64,000 bases of DNA, from the NCBI GenBank assembly GCA_001829495.1, contig MIBJ01000022.1, positions 17,059 to 81,058 on the forward strand. Direction: 5' to 3'. Made by a program: the position numbers and the translations under genes. Under the pieces are notes generated by a model that ran no database searches, was not told the origin of the DNA, and worked only from the letters and a program-made list of their open reading frames with translations. This document shows positions 23,826 through 33,063 of this stretch, piece after piece (positions within the stretch are counted from its first letter, which is position 1; every line of letters starts with the position of its first letter). The DNA comes from Spirochaetes bacterium RBG_16_49_21. Its GTDB lineage: Bacteria > Spirochaetota > UBA4802 > UBA5550.

Positions 23826-26633
23826 ATGGAAGCAAATCCCGATATCATACATAATATTAGAATATACCAGGAAAAATTCAAAAAATATAACGATATACGG
23901 CTGGCAAATCTTTTCAGGGTATTGTCCGAACAACAGATCATCATCCTGGCGGAATTCATACCCTATCTGCTGAACGTGAACGTGCCGCAATTGCCCGGTT
24001 ATATACAATCAGATAAAATCCCCCATGGCGTATTCGATTACATCCCTTCCCCGAAAATCATTGATTTCGTCTCAAAAAGATTCCCCGATGCCGGAATCCT
24101 CCGGGAAAGAATAAAAAATCCCTTCATCCAGATGACGGCCCTCATAGGCAGTTGCGGCACCATCGCGTATACAAAACAATCCGACTTCGACTACTGGATC
24201 TGTTACCTGGAAAGCGGGTACGACCGGGAAGCCATCACGCAGTTCAAGGCAAAGCTGCGGAACATCGAGAGCTGGATGTACGACAAGTTTAACATAGAGA
24301 TACATTTCTACCTGAACGAGATCAACCGGGCGAGGAATAATATCTTTGCCGACGACAAGGAAGAGCTCTCGGGCTCATCCATCGGCGAGCTTCTCAAAGA
24401 AGAATTCCTCAGGAGCTCGATCATCTTAAACGGCAAAATACCCTTCTGGTGGATGACCCCCTCCGACTCGGATAATCCGACTTACGACAAATGGCTCGCG
24501 GCAATAAAAGAATCGGATCTGGTTGATAAATTCATAGACCTGGGAAATATTTACAGTATCAAGCCGGAAGATTTTCTTGCGGGCGGCTTATTCCAGATTC
24601 TCAAGTCGCTGGGCAATCCCTTCAAATCCATCATTAAGCTCGGCCTGCTGGTGCGGTACATCAACAATTTCATGGACAATCCCTTTATCTGCAATATAAT
24701 TAAAAAGAACATCCACCATGACAAGCTCAACTACAATGAAATCGACGCCTATGTAATCATGTTCGATTACGTGTACGACTACTACAGCACTATCGTGAAG
24801 GACATGGATGCCCTGGAGGTGCTCAAGACCGCGTTCTACCTCAAGGTTGAGCCGCAGCTGTCAAGGCTTCTTACGAATAAAGCCGAGGAGGGATACGATC
24901 CTGAAAAGGGTCGTATCATGATCGAATATGTTAAAAAATGGAATTGGACGGGAACGAAGATCCGGGAGATGGACGATTTCCACAACTGGAACATCGAACC
25001 GGTCAGCAAGCTCTTAAATAACGCAAAAAAATTCGTGCTTCAGGAATACCGGAGGATACAGGGCAATATAGAGACCCATAAGATCAAACACAAGTTCACC
25101 GATGAGGAGATCAAGAGCATTAGTAGAAAAATCTACTCCCACTTCTCGATCACCGAAAATAAGATCGACAATACCCTTTCCTTTAAAAGTTACCCTCCTG
25201 AAAAGCTTCTCAAGATTGAATACCTGAGAGACCAGAAGGGCAACGAAACCTGGCTTCTATCGAAGCGGCTGATAATCGACAATTACCCGGACAAGGTGAT
25301 TATACACAAAGACAGGACGCTGCTCGGCCTGTCGGTATGGATCAGTCTGAACGGTCTTTTCAAGAAGGATTATACCCGGCTTGAGATTGACGCAGGTCTT
25401 CATAACCTGGAAACGAATTTCCTCCGTGAGCTCATCGCCGATATTTCATCCAACTTCATGTTCAAAAAGATCATTGCCTTCCAGGAGGAATTTCTCAAAG
25501 ATCCCTACCCGGTCATGAGCTTCATAATCTTCAATCTCTATTCCAAGTATTCACGGAAAATCGACGATACGTTCTTCCTGTATCATGACAGCTGGGGATC
25601 GACGATGTTCGAAAACTTCAGCAACGAAATGGACCTCGTCAATATCCTGGTAAGGATCCTGAATGGAAGCCTTATCACCAAGGCTGACTTCGACAGCGTG
25701 GTCAACATTATATCCTCATCCCCGTTTAATTCAACCAAGGAGTTCCTCAGACTGAAATCCTTCATCAAGGACCTCTTCACCTTTTTCATCAACAGCAGTC
25801 CCGCTGCCAAAAAAAGCTATGCGACCATGATGGGCAACCAGTACCTTATTTTTTATACGAAAAAGTCAGGCGCAGCAACGACCGTCAGCACGATACTCTG
25901 CGAAACCGAGGCGAAGATGCTCTACAGCCTTTCATTCAATTACGGATTGAATAACATTATTGAAGCCGATCCGACCATCAAGGAGATGAACCTCCTGAAG
26001 ACGATCATCGATAATGCGGAGCGGAACTGCATACAAATATACTTTGACAGCGATAAAAAATACTGTCACTTTTACGTGATAGACGAAAGCGGTTCCCTGT
26101 TCTATTACCGCAAGCCGGCGGAGATTCTCATTGATTATCTCACCCGTTTGTATATATTCGCACGGAATGTCTCCTCACAGGTGATCAGGCAAAATCCGGA
26201 ATCTCTCCTTGCCTATACCCGGCCTGAAAAGCTCATCGAGTTGTTTCAGGTAAAAAAAGACCAGTACCAGAACTATTCCGTGCATAAAATCGACCCCGAA
26301 CATTCCATCAGAATCGAGGATGTACAGAATAAGATAATCTCCTGCGAGCTGGAGGTCTCAATGGACGCCAACAAGGAGATCAATTACCGGATAACCCTCC
26401 CCGGCGACAGGCACTCTGAAAAATTCTCCAAAAAGAATATCAATGAATTCGTTAAAAAGCTCCTGCCGATACTCCGGGGCTCAAAAGACTACCGGCCGGT
26501 GATTACCGGAACGGATCTCTCAAATCTGCAGCATAAGTATTTCAGATACTACTCCTCATATTCCTTCTCTGAAAAAATCCGCGTTGAGCTTATGCTCGAA
26601 AACGGGTTGAAATTGCACTTAAAATCTTTATGA
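23826..26633 (+). CDS. class I adenylate cyclase-like protein
   Basis: 935 residues, cytoplasmic. The N-terminal third matches the enterobacterial-type (class I, CyaA) cyclase. The nucleotidyltransferase signature is GSCGTIAYTKQSDFDYW (residues 108-124) with the catalytic acidic pair D120 and D122, followed by KFNIEIHFYLNE and EEFLRSSIILNGKIPFWW. Such enzymes convert ATP to cyclic AMP. The C-terminal half lacks a histidine-phosphorylation region that I can recognise, so control by the phosphotransferase system is uncertain. The start ATG at 23826 has only a weak ribosome-binding site. No cAMP-receptor gene is in the window. Confidence 0.85.
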   Translation: MEANPDIIHNIRIYQEKFKKYNDIRLANLFRVLSEQQIIILAEFIPYLLNVNVPQLPGYIQSDKIPHGVFDYIPSPKIIDFVSKRFPDAGILRERIKNPFIQMTALIGSCGTIAYTKQSDFDYWICYLESGYDREAITQFKAKLRNIESWMYDKFNIEIHFYLNEINRARNNIFADDKEELSGSSIGELLKEEFLRSSIILNGKIPFWWMTPSDSDNPTYDKWLAAIKESDLVDKFIDLGNIYSIKPEDFLAGGLFQILKSLGNPFKSIIKLGLLVRYINNFMDNPFICNIIKKNIHHDKLNYNEIDAYVIMFDYVYDYYSTIVKDMDALEVLKTAFYLKVEPQLSRLLTNKAEEGYDPEKGRIMIEYVKKWNWTGTKIREMDDFHNWNIEPVSKLLNNAKKFVLQEYRRIQGNIETHKIKHKFTDEEIKSISRKIYSHFSITENKIDNTLSFKSYPPEKLLKIEYLRDQKGNETWLLSKRLIIDNYPDKVIIHKDRTLLGLSVWISLNGLFKKDYTRLEIDAGLHNLETNFLRELIADISSNFMFKKIIAFQEEFLKDPYPVMSFIIFNLYSKYSRKIDDTFFLYHDSWGSTMFENFSNEMDLVNILVRILNGSLITKADFDSVVNIISSSPFNSTKEFLRLKSFIKDLFTFFINSSPAAKKSYATMMGNQYLIFYTKKSGAATTVSTILCETEAKMLYSLSFNYGLNNIIEADPTIKEMNLLKTIIDNAERNCIQIYFDSDKKYCHFYVIDESGSLFYYRKPAEILIDYLTRLYIFARNVSSQVIRQNPESLLAYTRPEKLIELFQVKKDQYQNYSVHKIDPEHSIRIEDVQNKIISCELEVSMDANKEINYRITLPGDRHSEKFSKKNINEFVKKLLPILRGSKDYRPVITGTDLSNLQHKYFRYYSSYSFSEKIRVELMLENGLKLHLKSL

Positions 26634-26646
26634 TCAATGATCCGCC

Positions 26647-27132
26647 GTGAAAAATGCCCGAGCCATGAAAAACAATTTCATTAAAATATATTCCACGCTT
26701 AACGCGACAGAAGCCTATATCGTCAAGTTCCTGTTCGAGAACAACGGGATTGAAACGATCATGGACAATGATGAAATTAATTTCTTTTTCGGCATTGTTT
26801 CGGCAAAGGATGCGATGGCCGAGCTCTGGGTCCCGGCCGACAAATACAAACAGGCGGCCGACCTCCTGATCCAAAAATCTTCTATTGATTTGTCGTCATA
26901 CGAACAGGTACGGTGCGCCCATTGCGGCGAAAAAAATTGCGGGTTATTTGACTATTGCTGGAACTGCCTGACCAATTTGAAAACCGGCGAATTGTACCGG
27001 TACGATCAGCCTGAAATCAGTGACGCGCCTCGTAAAGCCGCAAAACGTCCGCGGACATTATATCTTTTGATCATACTTATCGCCATGGTTGTTTTCGGTT
27101 ATTTAACCTGTTTTTATTTCGGCATCCGCTGA
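26647..27132 (+). CDS. DUF2007-type protein with zinc ribbon and C-terminal anchor
   Basis: 161 residues. The N-terminal domain (FIKIYSTLNATEAYIVKFLF, LWVPADKYKQAADLL) matches the small DUF2007 'putative signal transducing' domain. A zinc ribbon follows with two CxxC-type pairs (CAHCGEKNC and CWNC), then a charged linker and one transmembrane helix at the end (LYLLIILIAMVVFGYLTCF). A second in-frame ATG lies six codons downstream. It starts 13 bases after the adenylate cyclase and is probably cotranscribed. Function unknown. Confidence 0.72.
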   Translation: MKNARAMKNNFIKIYSTLNATEAYIVKFLFENNGIETIMDNDEINFFFGIVSAKDAMAELWVPADKYKQAADLLIQKSSIDLSSYEQVRCAHCGEKNCGLFDYCWNCLTNLKTGELYRYDQPEISDAPRKAAKRPRTLYLLIILIAMVVFGYLTCFYFGIR

Positions 27133-27144
27133 TTGCCGTATGAA

Positions 27145-27214
27145 ACGATCGCTCGTAGGAACGATCGCTCGTAGGAACGATCGCTCGTAGGGAACGGTCG
27201 CGACCGTTCCCTAC
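27145..27214. repeat. 16-bp tandem repeat running into a 28-bp perfect palindrome
   Basis: Three head-to-tail copies of ACGATCGCTCGTAGGA (27145-27192, the last ending in G) are followed by a perfect palindrome centred on TCGCGA (27187-27214; half-site GTAGGGAACGGTCG). The unit itself contains CGATCG. It resembles a REP-type mobile palindrome with local amplification. Located between the DUF2007 gene and glpA, it could also act on transcription. Confidence 0.75.
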
Positions 27215-27300
27215 AGGCAATCAATAAAAAACGTCCTGTATAAGTATTGACAAAAAAAGTAACCGTATAAACGTCGACATTAATGCACGGGTGATCTTTA

Positions 27301-28878
27301 TTGCAGACTCAGGTACTCATAATCGGCGGCGGCGCCACCGGAACAGCCCTTTCCCGGGATCTGGCTTTGCGCGGCGTCAAAAGCATTCTGGTTGAGAAAG
27401 GCGATCTGAACGCAGGCGCTTCAGGCGGCAATCATGGACTGCTCCACAGCGGCGGCCGCTATGTCTCAAACGACCGGGAAGCGGCGCGGGAATGCAAGCT
27501 GGAGGGAGACATCATAAAAAAACTGATGCCGCAGTGCGTGGAAAACACCGGAGGGCTCTTCGTGGCTGTGCAGGGAGATGATGAGGCGTACATAGCCGAT
27601 TTCCCGTCATACTGCGCCCCGTGCGGGGTCCCCTGCGAACGGATCACGCCCCGGGAAGCGCGGCAGCTTGAGCCGACCCTCTCGGACAAGGTCATAGCGG
27701 CATATATTGTCGAGGATGCCTCCATAGACCCCTTTAAGCTCTCTCTTCTCAATATGAGCCAGGCTATTTCCCTCGGCTCCCGGCTTATGAGAAGAACAAA
27801 AGCGATCGGCTTCGACATCCACAATAAGAAGATAAATCGGGTCCGGGTGCGGAGTAAGGACACGGGCGAGGAATTTTACATACAAGCGGACCAGGTCGTA
27901 AACTGCGCCGGCGCCTGGGCGAACCAGGTGTGCGGACTGGCGGGGATAGAGATAGACATTTTGTATTCAAAGGGTACGCTTCTGGTGACCAATGACCGGA
28001 TCAACCACCGGATAATTAACCGGCTCAGGCGGCCTTCCGACGCCGATATCCTGGTCCCCGGCGGCACCGTTTCCATAATCGGCACAACCTCAATCCGGGT
28101 CGACAGCCTTGATGACATCCATCCGACGATCGAGGAGACGGACCTGATAGTTCGGGAGGGGGCCGCCATGGTGCCTGCGCTGGAGCGGACCAGGTATGTC
28201 CGGGCCTACTGCGGCGTCCGGCCCCTCTTCCGCACCAGCGGCAGCGGACACGAAGCAGACGCACGGGCGGTGAGCCGCGGCATCGCCATCCTTGACCACT
28301 CTCATGAAGGTGTCGAGAATCTCACTACCGTAACCGGAGGGAAGCTGACCACCTTCAGGCTTATGGCCGAAAGGACGGCGGGCATGGTTTGCGGCAAAAT
28401 AGGAGTGTCCGAGCCGTGCCGGACAAGAACCGAACCGCTTCCCGCGGCTGAAGAATGCCAGTGGACCGAGCCGGGCCTGTCCCCGAAAAAATGGATGAGG
28501 TCGCATACCACCGACGATATCATGATATGTGAATGCGAGATGGTAACTAAAACCGCGATGGATGAAACGATAGCGTCGCTTAAAAATAACAATGAAAAAC
28601 CGAGCCTGGTGGACCTGTGCATGAGAACCCGTCTCGGCAGGGGCGCCTGCCAGGGAGCCTTCTGCGGCACCAGGGCCCTGGCGTATCTGTATGAGTGCGG
28701 GGAGGAGAAAACCCGACACGGGCTGGCCGACATCGGGAATTTTTTTCAGGAGCGGTGGAAAGGGATTCGATCCATTCTCTGGGGGGATCAGCTTATCCAG
28801 GCGGAGCTGACGGAATCGATTCATTGCGGCCTTTTCGACGAAGAGCTGTATACACCATCGGAAGGGGAGGCGGATTAG
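27301..28878 (+). CDS. glpA: anaerobic glycerol-3-phosphate dehydrogenase subunit A
   Basis: Flavoenzyme that oxidises sn-glycerol-3-phosphate to dihydroxyacetone phosphate. 525 residues, normal for GlpA. The FAD-binding motif is LIIGGGATGTALSRDL at the N-terminus, with GGNHGLLHSGGRYV and CGVRPLF as dehydrogenase-fold markers. The C-terminal BFD-like [2Fe-2S] domain has ICECE and CMRTRLGRGACQGAFCGTR, all cysteines present. The start is TTG at 27301, with only a weak ribosome-binding site. It is the first of four or five genes (glpA, glpB, fused HdrC-cytochrome, HdrB-like, small cytochrome) that look like one electron-transfer pathway. Confidence 0.93.
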   Translation: MQTQVLIIGGGATGTALSRDLALRGVKSILVEKGDLNAGASGGNHGLLHSGGRYVSNDREAARECKLEGDIIKKLMPQCVENTGGLFVAVQGDDEAYIADFPSYCAPCGVPCERITPREARQLEPTLSDKVIAAYIVEDASIDPFKLSLLNMSQAISLGSRLMRRTKAIGFDIHNKKINRVRVRSKDTGEEFYIQADQVVNCAGAWANQVCGLAGIEIDILYSKGTLLVTNDRINHRIINRLRRPSDADILVPGGTVSIIGTTSIRVDSLDDIHPTIEETDLIVREGAAMVPALERTRYVRAYCGVRPLFRTSGSGHEADARAVSRGIAILDHSHEGVENLTTVTGGKLTTFRLMAERTAGMVCGKIGVSEPCRTRTEPLPAAEECQWTEPGLSPKKWMRSHTTDDIMICECEMVTKTAMDETIASLKNNNEKPSLVDLCMRTRLGRGACQGAFCGTRALAYLYECGEEKTRHGLADIGNFFQERWKGIRSILWGDQLIQAELTESIHCGLFDEELYTPSEGEAD

Positions 28879-28884
28879 TCTGCC

Positions 28885-30213
28885 ATGGCGCTGCCCAAAT
28901 CACATAATTACGATCCGAAGCACGTTTTTGACATCATGGTCATCGGATCCGGCATTGCGGGCATGGCCGCTTCACTCTTCTCGGTAAACCGCAAGCTCTC
29001 CACGGTTCAGGCAGGAAGCGTCGGCGGCACCCTTTTCGCCAGCGGACTATTCGATTTGATGGCGATTCATCCCGTTGAAGAAAAGAGGGTGTGGGCCGAT
29101 CCGTGGGAGGCGATCGCCGCTCTGCGTAAACAGGGCTCGCTGCATCCATACGCGCGCATCAGCGATGACGCCATTCAGAGCGCATTTGAAGAGATAGCCT
29201 CATTTCTAAGTTCTGCAGGAATGGCCTACCGGTTTGAAAAGAACCGAAATCTCCCGGTGATAACATCCATGGGCACCATAAAGCACACCTACTGCGTGCC
29301 GGAATCGATGTGGCACGGCGTCGAGGCCTATAACGAGAAGGCCCCGTGCCTCATCATCGATTTTAACGGGCTCAGGGAGTTCAGCGGCCGCCAGATATCA
29401 TCAACGTTGCGGGAAGAGTGGCCCGGCCTGCGCGCGGTGCGCATCTCCTTCCCCGACACCGAGGGGCTGAATGAGGTGCACCCGGTTCACCTTGCCCAGG
29501 CGCTGGAATTATCGGCAGTGCGGGAGTCTCTGGCCGCTCGTATCCAACCGGAAATACGGGAGGCCCGCTACGCAGGTTTCCCCGCGGTGCTGGGGATAAA
29601 AAAGACCGCGGCGATTTGCGCTCATCTGGAAAAGCTGCTCGGGATTCCGGTGTTCGAGATTCCGATGATGCCCGCGTCCGTTCCCGGATTCAGGCTGAAG
29701 GAGATTTTCGATTCCGTGCTTCCCCCAAAAGGCCTCCTCAGGCTCATCGACAAAAGGGTGGAATCCGTGGCCCGCTTGGACAACGGAAATTTCATTTTAA
29801 ATATCGGGGGACCGGATCAGGAGCAATTCATCCAGGCCCGGGGCGTGATACTGGCGACCGGAAGGTTCATGGGAAAGGGGCTGCTATCGGACCGGAAGGG
29901 CATTTACGAGCCCCTTTTTCACCTTCCGCTCCATCAGCCTGAAAGCAGGATCTCATGGCACCATGAGCGGTTTCTCGATCCGTCAGGCCACCCCATCAAC
30001 AGCGCCGGGGTTGAGGTGGATGATTCATTCCGCGCCGTTGACGGCACGGGAAAGACCATTTACGACAATCTATTCATCGCCGGCTCGATACTGGCCCACC
30101 AGGATTGGATGAGGATGAAGTGCGGCTCCGGCCTGGCGATTGCAACAGCCTATGCAGCGGTCAACGCCTTCATAAACAATTTTATGAATAAATCGGACAG
30201 GATTACCGCATAA
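28885..30213 (+). CDS. glpB: anaerobic glycerol-3-phosphate dehydrogenase subunit B
   Basis: 442 residues, normal for GlpB. The FAD-binding motif is MVIGSGIAGMAASLFS, followed by GGTLFASGLFDLM and the C-terminal NLFIAGSILAHQDWMRMKCG. It partners GlpA to pass electrons to the membrane subunit. An ATG at residue 18 is not preferred because the family aligns from DIMVIGSG. It starts six bases after glpA and overlaps the next gene by one base (shared A of TAATG), so translation is coupled. Confidence 0.93.
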   Translation: MALPKSHNYDPKHVFDIMVIGSGIAGMAASLFSVNRKLSTVQAGSVGGTLFASGLFDLMAIHPVEEKRVWADPWEAIAALRKQGSLHPYARISDDAIQSAFEEIASFLSSAGMAYRFEKNRNLPVITSMGTIKHTYCVPESMWHGVEAYNEKAPCLIIDFNGLREFSGRQISSTLREEWPGLRAVRISFPDTEGLNEVHPVHLAQALELSAVRESLAARIQPEIREARYAGFPAVLGIKKTAAICAHLEKLLGIPVFEIPMMPASVPGFRLKEIFDSVLPPKGLLRLIDKRVESVARLDNGNFILNIGGPDQEQFIQARGVILATGRFMGKGLLSDRKGIYEPLFHLPLHQPESRISWHHERFLDPSGHPINSAGVEVDDSFRAVDGTGKTIYDNLFIAGSILAHQDWMRMKCGSGLAIATAYAAVNAFINNFMNKSDRITA

Positions 30214-31940
30214 TGGAGAGGACGTTACTCGGCTCGACATTTCTTTTCACGTTTCTTTTCGTTTCACTCGGCATATGCCTGGCGGGAATTATCTTCCGCA
30301 TTGCGCGGTGGTTTGCCGTGGATACCGGTCCCGAGGCCGGGTTTATCCCGGTAAAAAAAAGAGTCTCTGCCGTACTGAAGGGCACGGCTGCGGCCCTTTT
30401 CAGCCTTAAATTTCTAAAAATCTTCAAGGTTCTTTTTTTCGATCTGCTCCTCCAGTCCCGGATACTCAAGACGAGTCTTTCCCGATGGATAATGCATTTC
30501 AGCATATTTTTCGGTTTTATGATGCTCCTCTTGATGCACGCGCTGGACGAAATCATTACGAAACGGCTGTTCCCCGGCTATTTCCCGACCCTTGATCCGT
30601 TTCAATTCCTGAGAAATCTGTTCGGCGTCATGGTCATTGTCGGCGTGGGTATCGCCGTATACCGTCGCCTGCGATACCGCGGACCGATGCTGATTACCCG
30701 GTACACGGATCGTTACGCGGTGGCCCTTCTGGCCGTGATAATCGTATCCGGCTTTCTGGAAGAGAGCTCGAAAATGATTTCTGAAAGCTCGTTTAACCGG
30801 ATGATGAGCGGATACTTTTCTGCCTGCGAACCGCACGATGAAACCGCGCTGAAGGCATTCTGGTCTCGTGAGTACGGATCGGTGTTTCCCACCATGAAAT
30901 TCAGGATAACCCCTGAGCTTCTTGCCAGGGGAAAAAAGCTGAGCGAGGAGTCCTGCGCCTCCTGTCATGCTGATACGAGAACCGCCTTTATATCATACCC
31001 TGCAGCCGGGTTCATGAAGCCATTTGCTCTTAGTTTGAGCAAGTCCCGTGCGGAAGTCTGGCTCTATTACATTCACGTGCTGGCATGTTTCATCGGCCTG
31101 GCGTATCTTCCCTTCAGCAAGTTCTTTCATCTGATCACCGACCCCCTCACCCTGCTGGTGAACGGCATATCCGATAAAAAGAAGGTCAATCCGCTTACGG
31201 CAATGCCCCGGAGGGCGATGGAGCTCGATGCGTGCACCGAATGCGGCACGTGCAGCAGATATTGCTCGGTAGCGCCTGTTTTCAGGATGCTGCAAAATAC
31301 GGAGATACTTCCGATGCACAAGCTCCGCACCGTAAAAAGGCTCGCATCCGGAAAAGATATGGATAGCGCGGAATTGCAGATAATCTCCGAAGGGGCGTTC
31401 ATCTGCACCACCTGCTTCAAATGCACCGAGGTCTGCCCCGCAGGCATCAATCTCCAGGACCAGTGGCTTGCTTCACGGGAGCTCCTCTCTGAGACGGGGC
31501 ATCCCCTCCCGCACGTGTGGCTTAAAAAATTCAACGCCTCCGAATGGTCCGACCGGATGCGCTATTTTGAAGCATCCTGGAAGGAAGCCGATGCCGGTAA
31601 AGAGCGCTATTATAATCTTACCGATGATTCGAATGTGTTCGCACCCTGCATCCAGTGCCAGACCTGCACCAACGTGTGCCCGGTCGTGGCGGCCAGAACA
31701 GACCCGAAAGACGCGGTCGACATCACGCCGCATAAGATCATGAACCTTCTTCGGCTGGGGCTGCACGATCTCGCGCTGGGATCGCGGATGGTCTGGGATT
31801 GTACGACCTGTTACCAGTGCCAGGAAAACTGCCCGCAGGGCATAAAGGTCACTGATATCATTTATGAGTTGAAAAACAGGGCTTATGAGCATTTTAAGAA
31901 AATCGACCGCACCGCTGAAATTAATGAGGATCCCTGCTGA
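30213..31940 (+). CDS. fused membrane cytochrome b / c-type heme / double HdrC iron-sulfur protein
   Basis: 575 residues. The first 200 residues hold four transmembrane helices with histidines (MHFSIFFGFMMLLLMHAL), like the heme-b subunits NarI/DsrM. At C248-H252 there is CASCH, a c-type heme site on a segment that should face the periplasm, then a fifth helix (about 283-303). The C-terminal half has four [4Fe-4S] motifs in two HdrC-like pairs: C341-C351 and C398-C408, then C479-C489 and C530-C540. It occupies the place of GlpC and probably takes electrons from GlpAB to quinone or to a periplasmic cytochrome. I know of this fusion only as an inference from domain parts; the exact arrangement is unusual. 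Confidence 0.85.
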   Translation: MERTLLGSTFLFTFLFVSLGICLAGIIFRIARWFAVDTGPEAGFIPVKKRVSAVLKGTAAALFSLKFLKIFKVLFFDLLLQSRILKTSLSRWIMHFSIFFGFMMLLLMHALDEIITKRLFPGYFPTLDPFQFLRNLFGVMVIVGVGIAVYRRLRYRGPMLITRYTDRYAVALLAVIIVSGFLEESSKMISESSFNRMMSGYFSACEPHDETALKAFWSREYGSVFPTMKFRITPELLARGKKLSEESCASCHADTRTAFISYPAAGFMKPFALSLSKSRAEVWLYYIHVLACFIGLAYLPFSKFFHLITDPLTLLVNGISDKKKVNPLTAMPRRAMELDACTECGTCSRYCSVAPVFRMLQNTEILPMHKLRTVKRLASGKDMDSAELQIISEGAFICTTCFKCTEVCPAGINLQDQWLASRELLSETGHPLPHVWLKKFNASEWSDRMRYFEASWKEADAGKERYYNLTDDSNVFAPCIQCQTCTNVCPVVAARTDPKDAVDITPHKIMNLLRLGLHDLALGSRMVWDCTTCYQCQENCPQGIKVTDIIYELKNRAYEHFKKIDRTAEINEDPC

Positions 31941-31985
31941 TATAAGCTGAGAATACCGGAGTATACAAATTCAGGAACAGGCTTT

Positions 31986-32846
31986 ATGAAATTCGCTTTT
32001 TTTAAAGGATGCAAGATTCCTTACTATCTTGAACAATACGGGAGCTCAACGAGGGCCGTGCTCAAGACCTTCGGCGTCCGTCTTTTGGAGCTCGACTTTT
32101 GTTGCTGCGGTTATCCGAACCGGGACCTGCATTTTGAATCATTCGTCCTTTCAGCAGCGAGGAATATGGCCCTCGCCGAGAAAAAAAACCTCGATATCCT
32201 TACCCCGTGCAAATGCTGCTACGGCAGCCTGAAGCATGCCTTCCATTTTTTACATGAAAACGAGAGGCTGCGGAGGGATATCAACGCAGAGCTCGCGAAA
32301 GAGGGCCTTGTCTGGAAAGGAAAGAGCACGGTCAAGCATCTGTTGACCGTGCTCTGCGACGATATCGGCCTGCCGGCGATATACGCAAGCATCGTTAAGC
32401 CGCTGGGAGGACTCAGCGTTGCCGCCCACTACGGGTGCCATGCGCTGCGGCCCAGCAATATCGTCCATTTCGACGATCCCCTGGCGCCCTCCATATTCGA
32501 GGATCTCATATCAGCTACCGGGGCAAAGCCGGTTGGCTGGCCCCGCCGGCTTGACTGCTGCGGTAACCCGCTCTGGGGCAAAAATAACGCCATCTCGCTC
32601 GCGCTGATGCGCACCAAAATCGCGGATGCATACGAATCGGGCGCTGACTGCATCTGTACGGCCTGCACCTATTGTCAGCTCCAGTTCGACGCGATCCAGA
32701 GCTCCGTAAAGACGGATAACGCCGCTTCGCCGGAACTGCCCTCGATCCTTTATACCCAGCTTCTCGGTCTGAGCATGGGCCTGCCGGAGAGGCTCCTCGG
32801 GATAAAGCGGAATATCATTCCGGTAGAGAAGCTGAAAATAGTATGA
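31986..32846 (+). CDS. HdrB-like CCG-domain protein
   Basis: 286 residues with two CCG (cysteine-rich) domains of the heterodisulfide-reductase B / succinate-quinone oxidoreductase E type. The cysteine sets are FCCCGYP with TPCKCCYG, and HYGCHALRP with LDCCGNP and CTACTYCQ. These bind the non-cubane or [4Fe-4S] clusters that in HdrB cleave disulfides. In classical GlpC this domain is the C-terminal half of one protein; here it is a separate gene 45 bases after the HdrC-cytochrome fusion. A TTCG-loop hairpin at 32985 closes the unit. The biochemical substrate is not known: relay within the Glp complex or thiol reduction are both possible. Confidence 0.88.
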   Translation: MKFAFFKGCKIPYYLEQYGSSTRAVLKTFGVRLLELDFCCCGYPNRDLHFESFVLSAARNMALAEKKNLDILTPCKCCYGSLKHAFHFLHENERLRRDINAELAKEGLVWKGKSTVKHLLTVLCDDIGLPAIYASIVKPLGGLSVAAHYGCHALRPSNIVHFDDPLAPSIFEDLISATGAKPVGWPRRLDCCGNPLWGKNNAISLALMRTKIADAYESGADCICTACTYCQLQFDAIQSSVKTDNAASPELPSILYTQLLGLSMGLPERLLGIKRNIIPVEKLKIV

Positions 32847-32984
32847 AAATCAACCGGCTGCATTTTTTCGTGAGTCTCCCAAATTTTGTATTGACCATAA
32901 AAGCCTGTATTGCTATGGTATATTCTATCTTTCTCAGATAAAATAAATAAACATAAGACTTGTTTCTTAACTAAACTATTTAAT

Positions 32985-33020
32985 ATTTTCCTCCCGCCGC
33001 TTCGGCGGCGGGAGGAAAAT
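32985..33020. terminator. bidirectional hairpin with TTCG loop
   Basis: A perfect 16-bp stem (ATTTTCCTCCCGCCGC and complement) encloses TTCG. A/T-rich ends give a U-run on both strands. It ends the glp/hdr transcript but also sits 43 bases before the cytochrome gene. Related hairpins lie at 33363-33398 and 44639-44677. Confidence 0.75.
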
Positions 33021-33063
33021 ATATAAAATTATAATTTTTTACAATTTATCTAATGGAGGATTC

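Noticed and set aside
27145..27214. Possible CRISPR array
   Set aside because: The repeats are only 16 bases, contiguous with no spacers, and there are no cas genes.
27247..27270. Promoter for glpA from TTGACA at 27247
   Set aside because: The only -10-like hexamer (TATAAA) lies about 13 bases away, too close for a standard promoter, and no alternative fits at 16-18 bases.
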